Assembly: GCF_010748935.1 (NCBI RefSeq)
Contig: NZ_CP048796.1
Span: 1,181,001-1,245,000, forward strand
Length of the DNA: 64,000 nt
Direction of reading: 5' to 3'
DNA from: Providencia vermicola
GTDB taxonomy: Bacteria > Pseudomonadota > Gammaproteobacteria > Enterobacterales > Enterobacteriaceae
Position numbers and translations under genes: made by a program. Below the pieces are notes generated by a model, which saw only the letters and a list, made by a program, of their open reading frames with translations, was not told the DNA's origin and made no database searches. Positions 20,356 to 33,490 of this stretch are shown in pieces (the stretch's first letter is position 1; the number at the start of each line of letters is the position of its first letter).

Positions 20356-22593
20356 ATGGTTGCTGTAAGAAGTGCACATCTTACCCCAGCAGGTGAGTTT
20401 GCCCCTGAAAAATGGGTAAGCGGACTGGGGCTAAATAATCCACAATCAGAACAAAAGCTCATCCATACCTGGCAGTATTGTCATGATAAATTAGCAGGGC
20501 AAGAAATAGCCGCTTTATTGCTATGGCGTGGGATTGAAATGACGGAAATTCTGTCAACGCTGAGCATGGATATTGGCAGTCTACAAGCGGCATTACTATT
20601 CCCATTAGTTGAAGAGAATCAGCTAGATGAACAAGCTGTCATCGATGATTTCGGTAAATCGATTTATGAGCTTGTTAAAGGCGTCTTGGAAATGGATGCG
20701 ATCCGTCAATTAAAAGCAACTCAATCAGCGGAAACGAGCTCTGTTCAAGTCGATAACGTTCGTCGTATGCTTTTATCGATGGTGGAAGATTTTCGCTGCG
20801 TTGTCATCAAACTTGCAGAAAGGATTGCACATTTACGAGAAGTTAAAGATGCAACCGAAGATGAGCGCGTACTGGCAGCAAAAGAGTGTTCAAATATTTA
20901 TGCGCCATTAGCCAATCGCTTAGGAATTGGTCAGTTAAAATGGGAATTAGAAGACTTCTGTTTTCGTTATCTGCACCCAGAAGAATACAAAAAAATTGCG
21001 AATCTATTGCATGAACGCCGTATCGACCGCGAAGACTACATTGATAATTTTGTGAGTGTTTTGCGTAAAAAAATGCTGAAAGAAAATATTCAAGCAGAAA
21101 TTTATGGGCGTCCTAAGCATATTTACAGCATTTGGCGCAAAATGAAGAAAAAATCGCTGGCATTTGATGAATTGTTCGATGTCAGAGCTGTACGTATTGT
21201 GGTGGAACGTCTTCAGGATTGCTATGCGGCATTAGGAATTGTTCATACCCATTTCCGTCATCTACCTGATGAATTTGATGATTATGTTGCCAACCCCAAA
21301 CCAAATGGTTACCAATCCATTCATACAGTGGTGTTAGGGCCGAATGGAAAAACGCTGGAAATACAAATCCGGACTCGACAAATGCATGAAGATGCAGAGT
21401 TGGGGGTAGCCGCACACTGGAAATATAAAGAGGGTGCGACTGGTATAGGCAAAGGTAGCAGTTATGAAAACCGTATTGCGTGGTTACGTAAACTGATCGC
21501 ATGGCAAGAAGAAATGGCTGATTCAGGTGAAATGCTTGATGAAGTGCGTAGCCAAGTCTTTGATGACCGTGTCTATGTGTTTACGCCTAAAGGTGATGTG
21601 GTTGATTTGCCTGCCGGCTCAACACCGCTTGATTTTGCCTACCATATTCATAGTGATGTTGGACACCGCTGTATTGGCGCTAAAATTGGTGGCCGTATTG
21701 TGCCGTTTAGCTATCAATTACAGATGGGCGATCAAATTGAAATTATTACCCAAAAACATCCAAACCCAAGTCGTGATTGGCTGAATCCTAACTTAGGTTA
21801 TGTCACAACGAGTCGTGGTCGCGCCAAAATTCATAATTGGTTCCGTAAGCAAGATCGTGACAAAAATATCCTAGCGGGACGTCAAATTCTTGATAACGAA
21901 TTGGCGCATCTTGATATCAGTATCAAAGAAGCCGAAAAATTGCTGATTACGCGCTATAACGTTCATTCCCTTGATGAAGTCCTTGCCGGTATTGGTGGCG
22001 GTGATATTCGTATCAACCAGTTAGTCAACTTCTTACAAAGTAAATTTAAGAAGACCACAGCCGAAGAAGCTGATCGTGAAGCACTAAAAACACTGGAAAG
22101 TAAAACGGCAGCACCACGTCCAACATCTCAAACTAACAGTAGTGGACGAGTTGTGGTCGAAGGGGTTGGTAACCTTATGCACCATATTGCGCGTTGCTGC
22201 CAGCCAATTCCCGGTGATGATATTGTCGGCTTTATCACTAAGGGAAGAGGGATCTCAATCCATAGTGTTGATTGTGAACAGCTTGCTGAGTTACAGAGTC
22301 ATGCACCAGAACGTTTAGTTGACGCGGTCTGGGGAGAAAACTACTCCAGTGGCTATTCGCTAGTCGTACGTGTTGTCGCTAACGATAGAAGTGGATTATT
22401 GCGTGATATCACTACCATTTTAGCGAATGAAAAAGTGAATGTACTCGGCGTGAGCAGCCGTAGTGATGTTAAGCAGCAGTTAGCCACGATTGATATGACG
22501 ATTGAGATATACAATCTGCAAGTCTTAGCGAGAGTGTTAGCGAAACTCAATCAACTACCAGATGTGATTGAAGCCAAACGCCATTCACAATAA
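20356..22593 (+). CDS. relA: (p)ppGpp synthetase I, RelA
   Basis: Ribosome-associated enzyme that makes (p)ppGpp when uncharged tRNA enters the A site. 745 residues (E. coli 744). Order: inactive hydrolase domain lacking the HD pair, synthetase domain with GRPKHIYSIWRKMKKK and PNGYQSIHTVV, TGS domain (VYVFTPKGDVVDLPAGSTPLDFAYHIH), the zinc-finger type ARCCQPIPGDDIVGF, and a C-terminal ACT domain (DRSGLLRDITTILANEKVNV). A GGGAG Shine-Dalgarno precedes the ATG. mazEF, which follows relA in E. coli, is absent; a terminator and mazG come next. It acts with DksA. Confidence 0.97.
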   Translation: MVAVRSAHLTPAGEFAPEKWVSGLGLNNPQSEQKLIHTWQYCHDKLAGQEIAALLLWRGIEMTEILSTLSMDIGSLQAALLFPLVEENQLDEQAVIDDFGKSIYELVKGVLEMDAIRQLKATQSAETSSVQVDNVRRMLLSMVEDFRCVVIKLAERIAHLREVKDATEDERVLAAKECSNIYAPLANRLGIGQLKWELEDFCFRYLHPEEYKKIANLLHERRIDREDYIDNFVSVLRKKMLKENIQAEIYGRPKHIYSIWRKMKKKSLAFDELFDVRAVRIVVERLQDCYAALGIVHTHFRHLPDEFDDYVANPKPNGYQSIHTVVLGPNGKTLEIQIRTRQMHEDAELGVAAHWKYKEGATGIGKGSSYENRIAWLRKLIAWQEEMADSGEMLDEVRSQVFDDRVYVFTPKGDVVDLPAGSTPLDFAYHIHSDVGHRCIGAKIGGRIVPFSYQLQMGDQIEIITQKHPNPSRDWLNPNLGYVTTSRGRAKIHNWFRKQDRDKNILAGRQILDNELAHLDISIKEAEKLLITRYNVHSLDEVLAGIGGGDIRINQLVNFLQSKFKKTTAEEADREALKTLESKTAAPRPTSQTNSSGRVVVEGVGNLMHHIARCCQPIPGDDIVGFITKGRGISIHSVDCEQLAELQSHAPERLVDAVWGENYSSGYSLVVRVVANDRSGLLRDITTILANEKVNVLGVSSRSDVKQQLATIDMTIEIYNLQVLARVLAKLNQLPDVIEAKRHSQ

Positions 22594-22616
22594 TAGGTTT
22601 TAGTGAATAACCCAAG

Positions 22617-22650
22617 ATCCCATGTTATCCTTTGATTCATGGGATTTTTT
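22617..22650 (+). terminator. relA terminator
   Basis: 8-bp stem ATCCCATG (22617-22624) with CATGGGAT (22638-22645), 13-nt loop, followed by a run of T. It sits between relA and mazG. Confidence 0.75.
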
Positions 22651-22670
22651 ATATTTAAAGGTCAAAAAAT

Positions 22671-23465
22671 ATGAGTTCAAGCACACCACAAATTGAACGT
22701 TTACTGGATATCATGGCAAAACTGCGTGATCCGCAAACAGGTTGTCCATGGGACACTCAGCAAACGTTTAAAACCATCGCACCGTATACGCTAGAAGAGA
22801 CATATGAGGTGATTGATGCCATTGAACGCGAAGATTTTAACGACTTAAAAGGGGAATTAGGTGATCTGCTCTTTCAAGTGGTGTTTTATGCACAGATGGC
22901 TAAAGAGCAATCACGATTTGATTTTGATGATATTTGCCAAGCAGTTAGTGATAAGCTAGAACGGCGCCATCCACATATTTTTGACGCCGAAAACCACCCT
23001 GATAGTGATGCTGCACTGGCTGGATGGGAAAAACGTAAGTCTGCTGAACGCGCACAAAAGGCGCAATTTTCGGTACTTGATGATATTCCAAGCGCATTAC
23101 CTGCATTAATGAAAGCGTATAAAATACAAAAACGTTGCGCGTCGGTCGGTTTTGATTGGGATACACTCGGTCCTGTGGTCGATAAAGTGCGTGAAGAGTT
23201 GGATGAAGTGATGGAAGAGGCTACTCAAGTGGTTGTTGATGAACAGCGCCTAGAAGAAGAAATTGGCGATTTACTGTTTGCTACTGTGAATTTATCTCGC
23301 CACCTAGGCCATAAGCCCGAAATGGCGCTAAACAAGGCCTGCCAGAAATTTGAAAAGCGTTTTCGCCAAATTGAGTCACGCCTTGCACTAGAAGGTAAAA
23401 CCACAGAAACCGCAACGCTTGAGGAGATGGAACAGCATTGGCAGCAAATTAAGCTCGCGGAATAA
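22671..23465 (+). CDS. mazG: Nucleoside triphosphate pyrophosphohydrolase MazG
   Basis: All-alpha NTP pyrophosphatase that turns (d)NTPs to monophosphates; in E. coli it lowers ppGpp during starvation. 264 residues (E. coli 263). Two MazG domains are visible, each with the metal-binding pattern of Glu and Asp: ETYEVIDAIEREDFNDLKGELGDLLFQ in the first half and REELDEVMEEATQ ... EEEIGDLLFATVN in the second. It follows relA after a terminator, so it may have its own promoter in the 77-bp gap. Confidence 0.96.
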   Translation: MSSSTPQIERLLDIMAKLRDPQTGCPWDTQQTFKTIAPYTLEETYEVIDAIEREDFNDLKGELGDLLFQVVFYAQMAKEQSRFDFDDICQAVSDKLERRHPHIFDAENHPDSDAALAGWEKRKSAERAQKAQFSVLDDIPSALPALMKAYKIQKRCASVGFDWDTLGPVVDKVREELDEVMEEATQVVVDEQRLEEEIGDLLFATVNLSRHLGHKPEMALNKACQKFEKRFRQIESRLALEGKTTETATLEEMEQHWQQIKLAE

Positions 23466-23482
23466 CTGTTGTTTGTAATTTC

Positions 23483-23731
23483 ATACCAACAAAATATTCA
23501 GTGGGCATATCTTCTTTGTGATGCAAAGCGATAAGTGATTATCAGGGTTTTCGTAAAAGTATAACGAGTTTGACTGACTTAGCTGTCGTAGAAAATGAAC
23601 GTAAAATAACGGAGGCGATTGCCTCACTGCAAATTACTCGTGTTTTTGTCGCTCATCGCCCAGAAAGGATAAAATCGGCAGATAAGGTTTTTAATCTGCA
23701 ATTAAATCGCTGGGTGTCACCGTATGATTGA
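23483..23731 (+). pseudogene. Remnant of a bacteriocin-type ABC exporter (C-terminal end)
   Basis: One frame reads IPTKYSVGISSL, a TGA stop at 23519-23521, then about 69 codons including TDLAVVENERKITEAIASL, TRVFVAHRPERIKSADKVF and a natural TGA at 23729-23731. The ENERKI..AI and AHRP(E)xI..AD segments are those of the D-loop and H-loop end of peptidase-containing ABC exporters (colicin V secretion CvaB type). The first piece resembles the region before the LSGGQ signature. The signature itself, Walker B, and everything upstream are gone. There is no start codon with a ribosome site. Identification rests on my memory of the family; the part is short. Confidence 0.6.
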
Positions 23732-27334
<3,603 letters not shown>

Positions 27335-27360
27335 TTAGATATTAGGCTCAGTCATTAAAG

Positions 27361-27391
27361 AAAACGGGAGGCTCAGGCTTCCCGTTTTTTT
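27361..27391 (+). terminator. eno terminator
   Basis: AAAACGGGA pairs with TCCCGTTTT around a GGCTCAGGCT loop, followed by a T run. Classic intrinsic terminator 26 bp after the eno stop codon. Confidence 0.88.
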
Positions 27392-27613
27392 ATTCAATAT
27401 ATTGAATCGTTGTAGGGATTCCGCTTATCTGTCGATAAAAGCGATAATTTTTTATGTATCAAATGAAAAAATAGCTAAATTGCGCGTTTCAGATCTCAAT
27501 TTTTGATTATCCACATTTTCATTCCATTCAATTAACTCTATATTTCCTCCACTGTAAATAAATATTAACAAGAGCTTGATGTGTTACCGCACTGATGAGC
27601 CAATGGAGTTAAC

Positions 27614-28999
27614 ATGGATGCTTCTGAATCCCTAAAACCTTCTGTGGGGCCAACCCCGTCCAATGTTAGGGGCTGGGTGATTTTAGCTATTGATATCGTA
27701 TTGCTAATTTTACTTTTAAAGTATTTGCCTTTTGATGATAAAGCAAATGCAGGCCTAGCAATGATGGTATTTATTGGTGTGCTTTGGTTAACTGAAGCTA
27801 TACACGTGACTATCACTGCATTATGTATTCCAATTCTAGCGGTAGGGCTAGGGTTAATGAACACTGGGGATGCGTTGAAATCCTTCGCTAACCCAATCAT
27901 TTTTCTATTCTTCGGTGGCTTTGCTTTGGCAACGGCTTTGCATATTCAAGGTCTAGATAGACTGATTGCTAACCGTTTGTTGATGATTGCCCGTGGGCGC
28001 TTATCTGTTGCAGTGGTGCTATTGTTCGGTGTTACTGCATTACTTTCGATGTGGATTAGTAACACTGCGACTGCGGCGATGATGTTACCACTTGTATTAG
28101 GTATTCTCTCTAATTTAGATGTTCGCCATGAACGTAATACATTCGTGTTTGTGTTACTCGGCGTTGCTTATAGTGCCAGTATTGGTGGGTTAGGGACTAT
28201 TGTTGGTAGTCCTCCAAACGCAATCGCAGCATCTGCACTTGGTTTAGACTTTTTATCATGGATGAAATACGGCATTCCGATCATGGTTGTATTACTGCCT
28301 ATGATGTTTGTGCTGATGTTTATGATGTTACGACCAAATCTGAAGCACCGCTTTGAATTAGAACTTGAGCATGTGAAGTGGAATGGTAAACGTATCACTG
28401 CCATGATCATTTTCTTAATTGCGGTTGTTTGCTGGATTACGAGTACGTTTATTAGTGATGCGTTAGGTGGTGTTAAAGACTTGGACACCATTATTGCTGT
28501 AAGTGCAGCAATTCTAATTGGGATTACTGGTGTTGCTAGCTGGGCTCAAATTCAGAAAAATACTGAGTGGGGTGTACTGATGCTGTTCGGTGGTGGTTTA
28601 ACACTGAGCGCGATTTTAAGTTCATCTGGAGCAAGTAAGATAATGGCTGACTGGATGCAAATGACATTTGGTCAAAGCCACTGGTTTGTTATTATTTTAG
28701 CGGTGACTACATTCATCATTATTTTAACAGAATTTACCAGTAATACGGCGAGTGCGGCGCTATTAGTTCCGATTTTTGCCACAGTCGCTGAAGCATTAGG
28801 CATGCCTCCAATGGTATTAACGATGATCATTGGTATTGGTGCATCTTGTGCCTTTATGTTACCTGTTGCAACACCTCCGAACGCTATTGTCTTTGGTTCT
28901 GGTTATATTAGACAGATAGAAATGGTCCGTGTTGGCGCGGTATTGAACGTAGCTTGTATCATTGTGATCTCACTGTTTGCTTGGTTCTTCTGGTTATAA
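27614..28999 (+). CDS. DASS-family sodium:dicarboxylate symporter
   Basis: Inner-membrane transporter of the divalent anion:sodium symporter family (SLC13, like VcINDY and the E. coli CitT/TtdT group). 461 residues with about 11 hydrophobic segments. Both substrate-binding SNT motifs are present: ISNTATAAMMLP at residues 148-159 and TSNTASAALLVP at 376-387, the same spacing as in VcINDY. TIVGSPPNAIA and PVATPPNAIVF are the matching repeat loops. Likely substrates are succinate, malate or fumarate, but the sequence does not decide this. GGAG precedes the ATG. It stands alone after eno and ends before a perfect hairpin; no regulator is nearby. Confidence 0.88.
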   Translation: MDASESLKPSVGPTPSNVRGWVILAIDIVLLILLLKYLPFDDKANAGLAMMVFIGVLWLTEAIHVTITALCIPILAVGLGLMNTGDALKSFANPIIFLFFGGFALATALHIQGLDRLIANRLLMIARGRLSVAVVLLFGVTALLSMWISNTATAAMMLPLVLGILSNLDVRHERNTFVFVLLGVAYSASIGGLGTIVGSPPNAIAASALGLDFLSWMKYGIPIMVVLLPMMFVLMFMMLRPNLKHRFELELEHVKWNGKRITAMIIFLIAVVCWITSTFISDALGGVKDLDTIIAVSAAILIGITGVASWAQIQKNTEWGVLMLFGGGLTLSAILSSSGASKIMADWMQMTFGQSHWFVIILAVTTFIIILTEFTSNTASAALLVPIFATVAEALGMPPMVLTMIIGIGASCAFMLPVATPPNAIVFGSGYIRQIEMVRVGAVLNVACIIVISLFAWFFWL

Positions 29000-29036
29000 T
29001 GACCCAATAGTGAGTTCAAGATTAAATTTTTATCCC

Positions 29037-29062
29037 CTAGCGGCCTCAAGTGAGGCCGCTAG
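29037..29062. terminator. Strong hairpin between transporter and TPS-domain gene
   Basis: Perfect 12-bp inverted repeat CTAGCGGCCTCA / TGAGGCCGCTAG separated by only AG. It lies between convergent genes. T runs are weak, but A/T-rich DNA flanks it on the left, so it probably works mainly for the minus strand. Confidence 0.65.
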
Positions 29063-29114
29063 TGTTTAATAAGGCGTGTATTTTATTCTTTTAATAGTGA
29101 CTTTAGTGATTCTT

Positions 29115-30050
29115 TTAAAAATTGGCACTTTGTCCGACTAAGGTTTGTTGGTTACTACCTAAACGTAATTGCCCCGTGATAGCCAACTGATTCTCACCTT
29201 GTAATGAAAAATTCATCGCTTCAATTAACCCATTAATATCAATTCTATTTTGTGGACACATAAAACTGTCTTTACATTGATACCGATGACTTTCGAGCAA
29301 AATTGAACGCCCCATAAGTTTGGCATTTTCACTTAATTCAAAGTGACTTCCCTCACTATGCAAAGTTGTTGAACGGTATTTAGCACCTGAATGGAGTAAA
29401 CCTTCACTAATAGACAAGTAAGCATTGCCTGAACTACTGAGATAGTTTTGAACTGCTGAGGTAATATTGACTGCATTTTGTAGTTTGATACGATCAGCAA
29501 ACACATTAATTTTAGATAACTGTATAGGCACAGCCTGCTGCTGGCTGATGATGACTTGGCTACCTGGAGATACAGAGAATTTTAATTGCTTATAATCCTC
29601 AAGGGGTTTAGGGATAAGTTTATCTTGGTCTGTTTTATCTTTAATAAATTGCCTTTCGAAGTTACCTGCTATCAATGAAAGACTAGAAATATTACTTGCG
29701 GAGCCATTATGCCAAGTGATGCCATTAGGATTAGCAATCACAAGGTTGGCCGTTTTACCTTTAATCGCAATAACGCCTTGGATATTGGTCGCTTCACTTC
29801 CTGTCACTTCCGCAAGGATCATTTTAGCGGCCTTACCATCAAGAGTGCGATTATCTTGAATATCATTATTAAAAACTAAACCATGTTCATTAGAAGAGAG
29901 TGTTTCGAAGCTATTGAATGAAATATGGTTTTTAAGCGGGGCGGCAATATTGATCGTTTTAGCTTGGTTGATATCAAGAGTAGAAGCCGATAAGTGAGTA
30001 TGGACAAACAATAATACAAATGATGATATTTGGACGGTTAATAATTTCAT
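29115..30050 (-). CDS. Orphan two-partner-secretion (TPS) domain protein
   Basis: 311 residues. Signal peptide 1-22 (FVLLFVHTHLSASA-like, here SSFVLLFVHTHLSAS). The body matches the TPS (haemagglutinin activity) domain of FhaB/HpmA-type exoproteins: NEHGLVFNN (54-62), QGVIAIKG, and the hallmark NPNGITW (107-113). C259 and C265 form a possible disulphide pair. TPS domains direct export through an outer-membrane TpsB pore. Here the protein stops after little more than that domain: no long beta-helix and no TpsB gene nearby. The frame is clean and the stop is followed by unrelated sequence with stops. It could be a short secreted protein, a decoy, or a relic kept open. Function unknown. Confidence 0.8.
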   Translation of the reverse strand: MKLLTVQISSFVLLFVHTHLSASTLDINQAKTINIAAPLKNHISFNSFETLSSNEHGLVFNNDIQDNRTLDGKAAKMILAEVTGSEATNIQGVIAIKGKTANLVIANPNGITWHNGSASNISSLSLIAGNFERQFIKDKTDQDKLIPKPLEDYKQLKFSVSPGSQVIISQQQAVPIQLSKINVFADRIKLQNAVNITSAVQNYLSSSGNAYLSISEGLLHSGAKYRSTTLHSEGSHFELSENAKLMGRSILLESHRYQCKDSFMCPQNRIDINGLIEAMNFSLQGENQLAITGQLRLGSNQQTLVGQSANF

Positions 30051-30263
30051 TGAGTGAAGCTCCTTGCAGTGAAAGATCCCTTTTACTGTTTGGTAGTATA
30101 GCTCCGTTTAACTCTTTCAGTTTGGCTAAAAAATAGAATGTTCTGTTAAAAAATAAAATATCACTTCACTTAAATAAGCATCATATTAAACTCAGCTTTT
30201 CTATGTTTTTCTATATCATTTTTTGACGCTACAGACGTAACTCACTTGGTTTATACATAATAA

Positions 30264-30290
30264 AAAGGGCCACATATACAGTGGCCCTTT
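30264..30290 (-). terminator. acrAB terminator
   Basis: 10-bp stem AAAGGGCCAC (30264-30273) with GTGGCCCTTT (30281-30290), 7-nt loop. Read on the minus strand it is followed by a T-rich run. It lies just past the acrB stop codon. Confidence 0.85.
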
Positions 30291-30313
30291 ACGATTTATT
30301 CTAACTGAAATGG

Positions 30314-33300
30314 TTATTCAGTTTTTGCTGGTGAATGACTATGTTCGATGTCTTCAGACTTATTCGAAAAGCGGCGACGGATCACCACGAAGAAGACTGG
30401 AACAAAGAAGATAGCTAATGAGGTTGCAGCGAACATACCACCCAGTACACCAGTACCTACCGAGTTCTGTGCCGCAGAACCTGCACCATTACTAAATACC
30501 AGAGGGATAACCCCAAGCATAAAGGCTAATGATGTCATCAGGATTGGACGTAAACGCATCTTAACCGCGTTAAGTGTCGCTTCGACTAACCCTTTACCTT
30601 CTTTTTCCATCAAGTCTTTGGCGAATTCAACAATCAAGATTGCGTTTTTCGCCGATAACCCAATGGTTGTTAACAGACCGACCTTGAAGTAAACATCGTT
30701 AGACAGTCCACGAACAGAAGTAAACAGTAATGCACCAATAATACCCAATGGTACGACTAACATGACTGAGAATGGTACAGACCAACTCTCATACAATGCC
30801 GCGAGACACAGGAAGACGACAATCAGTGAGATAGCGTACAAAGCAGGTGCTTGGTTACCTGATAAACGTTCCTGATATGACATCCCCGTCCACTCATAGC
30901 CAATACCTTTTGGTAGGTTTTCAGTGGTGAGTTTCTCCATCATCAGCATTGCGTCACCGGTACTTTGACCAGGTGCTGCTTGCCCTTGAATATTCATTGA
31001 AGGTACACCGTTATAACGCTCTAAACGTGGCGAACCATATTTCCAAGGGTCTTGGGATTCATCCAAGAAGGCCGAGAAAGGTACCATGTTTCCTTGGGCG
31101 TTACGAACATACAGTGCGCTAATGTCAGATGGCAACATACGGCTTTCTGCATCACCTTGTACATAAACTTTCTTAACACGACCGCGGTCGATAAAGTCGT
31201 TTACATAAGTACCACCAAATACGGAACTTAGCGTTGCGTTGATATCCGCGATAGCAACACCTTGAGCCTGTGCTTTTTGCTGGTCAATGTAGATTCGATA
31301 CTGTGACGTATCATCCTGACCGTTCGGACGAACACCTTGCAAAATCTCAGGGTGCTGAGCTGCTAAGCCAAGTAATTGGTTACGTGCAGCCATTAAGGCA
31401 TCATGCCCTAAGTTACCTTGGTCAACGAGCTCGAAGTCAAAACCGTTTGCAGTACCTAACTCAACAATAGCAGGTAGGTTAAAGGCATAGATCATGGCTT
31501 CTTGTTTCTGAGATAACGCTATGTTAGCACGCTGAACAATGGCTTCAACATGGTTTTCATCGCCTTTACGTTCACTCCAATTTTTCAGAACGACGAACGC
31601 TAGACCCATGTTTTGGCCTTGACCTGCGAAGCTGAAGCCACCAACGGTAAATACAGATTCAACGTTACGCTCTTCTTTGGTGTGGAAGTAAGTGTTAACT
31701 TCATCCAACACGGCTTGTGTTTGTTCTTGCGTTGATCCCGGTGGTAATTGAACCATCGCTAAGAATACCCCCTGGTCTTCTTCTGGTAAGAATGAAGATG
31801 GGAGACGAACAAACATTAATGCCATACCTGCCACTAAAATGAGATAGATGATCAGGTAACGGCCCGTACCATTGAGCATGCGGCTAACACTATCGGTATA
31901 GTGATGCGCTTGCTTTTCAAATGTACGGTTGAACCAACCAAAGAACCCTTTTTGGCTACCATGACTGCCTTTCTCAATTGGCTTCAACATAGTGGCACAA
32001 AGTGCAGGGGTCAGGATCATTGCAACGAATACGGACAGGATCATTGCCGAAACGATGGTTACTGAGAACTGACGGTAAATTGCCCCTGTTGACCCTCCAA
32101 AGAAAGCCATTGGGATAAATACCGCTGATAGCACCATCGCAATACCGACCAACGCGCCTTGAATTTGTCCCATGGACTTTTTAGTCGCTTCTTTTGGCGG
32201 TAGACCTTCTTCTTGCATAACACGCTCAACGTTTTCGACAACAACGATGGCGTCATCCACAAGAAGACCGATGGCAAGCACCATCGCAAACATGGTCAAG
32301 GTGTTTATCGAATAACCGAAAGCTGCCAAAACAGCAAACGTTCCAAGTAAAACCACGGGTACAGCAATTGTTGGGATTAATGTGGCTCGAATATTCTGCA
32401 AGAACAGATACATAACCACGATAACCAACATGATCGCTTCGACTAGCGTTTTAACTACTTCGTTAATCGAAATTTTAACGAAAGGCGTTGTATCATATGG
32501 ATAAACAATTTCTAGTCCTTCAGGGAAGAACGGTTCCATATTCGCCAGTGCAGCACGAACGTTGTTAGCAGTATCTAGTGCGTTAGCGCCTGTTGCGAGT
32601 TTAATACCGATCCCCGCCGCAGGTTTACCATTAAAACGGGCAATAGTACTGTAGTTTTCAGCACCTAACTCAACCGTTGCAAGATCTTTTAAACGCACCT
32701 GAGAACCATCCTGATTAACACGTAACAGGATATTGGCAAACTCTTCAGGACTGTTTAAACGTGTTTGCGCGATGATTGAAACGTTCAAGCGTTGGCCATC
32801 AACTGGAGGTGTTCCCCCTAACTGACCTGCCGCAACTTGGTTGTTTTGCACTTTAATGGCATTGATAACATCATTTGTTGTCATGTTGTACTTCACGAGC
32901 TGTTCTGGTTTTAACCAGATACGCATCGCGTATTGCGTACCAAACAACTGGGTTTCCCCAACACCATTGACTCGGCTAAGTGGATCCTTAATGTTTGAAC
33001 CTACATAGTCGGCAATATCATATTGCCCCATAGAGCCATCGGCAGAAACGAAACCAGCTACCATCAAGAATGAACTGGTAGATTTATCAACGCTGATACC
33101 TTGCTGCTGTACTTCTTGTGGTAGTAATGGCATTGCAAGTTGCAGTTTGTTTTGAACCTGAACCTGAGCAATATCACCATCAGTACCTGCTTCGAACGTC
33201 AGCATGATACTTGCAGAACCGGATGAATCACTGGTTGATGACATATACACCAAGTTATCGATACCATTCATGTTCTGTTCGATAACCTGAGTCACTGTGT

Positions 33301-33475
33301 TCTGTACCGTCGATGCATCTGCGCCCGGATAGTTTGCCGAAATAGAAACGGACGGCGGTGCAATAGTCGGGTACTGTGCCACAGGTAACTTGATAATTGC
33401 CAACAGACCAGCAAGCATAGTAATAATCGCGATTACCCATGCAAAAATTGGTCTATCTATAAAAAACTTAGGCAT
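30314..33475 (-). CDS. acrB: Multidrug efflux RND permease AcrB
   Basis: Proton-driven inner-membrane pump of the AcrAB-TolC tripartite system. 1053 residues (E. coli 1049). N-terminus [17 protein letters not shown] is typical of the HAE1 family. The proton-relay Asp pair lies in [19 protein letters not shown] and the partner Lys in [17 protein letters not shown]. The periplasmic porter and docking loops and both six-helix halves are complete. The C-terminus is HSHSPAKTE. It begins 15 bp after acrA on the minus strand, so acrAB is one operon. tolC is not in the window. Confidence 0.97.
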   Translation of the reverse strand: MPKFFIDRPIFAWVIAIITMLAGLLAIIKLPVAQYPTIAPPSVSISANYPGADASTVQNTVTQVIEQNMNGIDNLVYMSSTSDSSGSASIMLTFEAGTDGDIAQVQVQNKLQLAMPLLPQEVQQQGISVDKSTSSFLMVAGFVSADGSMGQYDIADYVGSNIKDPLSRVNGVGETQLFGTQYAMRIWLKPEQLVKYNMTTNDVINAIKVQNNQVAAGQLGGTPPVDGQRLNVSIIAQTRLNSPEEFANILLRVNQDGSQVRLKDLATVELGAENYSTIARFNGKPAAGIGIKLATGANALDTANNVRAALANMEPFFPEGLEIVYPYDTTPFVKISINEVVKTLVEAIMLVIVVMYLFLQNIRATLIPTIAVPVVLLGTFAVLAAFGYSINTLTMFAMVLAIGLLVDDAIVVVENVERVMQEEGLPPKEATKKSMGQIQGALVGIAMVLSAVFIPMAFFGGSTGAIYRQFSVTIVSAMILSVFVAMILTPALCATMLKPIEKGSHGSQKGFFGWFNRTFEKQAHHYTDSVSRMLNGTGRYLIIYLILVAGMALMFVRLPSSFLPEEDQGVFLAMVQLPPGSTQEQTQAVLDEVNTYFHTKEERNVESVFTVGGFSFAGQGQNMGLAFVVLKNWSERKGDENHVEAIVQRANIALSQKQEAMIYAFNLPAIVELGTANGFDFELVDQGNLGHDALMAARNQLLGLAAQHPEILQGVRPNGQDDTSQYRIYIDQQKAQAQGVAIADINATLSSVFGGTYVNDFIDRGRVKKVYVQGDAESRMLPSDISALYVRNAQGNMVPFSAFLDESQDPWKYGSPRLERYNGVPSMNIQGQAAPGQSTGDAMLMMEKLTTENLPKGIGYEWTGMSYQERLSGNQAPALYAISLIVVFLCLAALYESWSVPFSVMLVVPLGIIGALLFTSVRGLSNDVYFKVGLLTTIGLSAKNAILIVEFAKDLMEKEGKGLVEATLNAVKMRLRPILMTSLAFMLGVIPLVFSNGAGSAAQNSVGTGVLGGMFAATSLAIFFVPVFFVVIRRRFSNKSEDIEHSHSPAKTE

Positions 33476-33490
33476 TAATCAACCGCTCCC

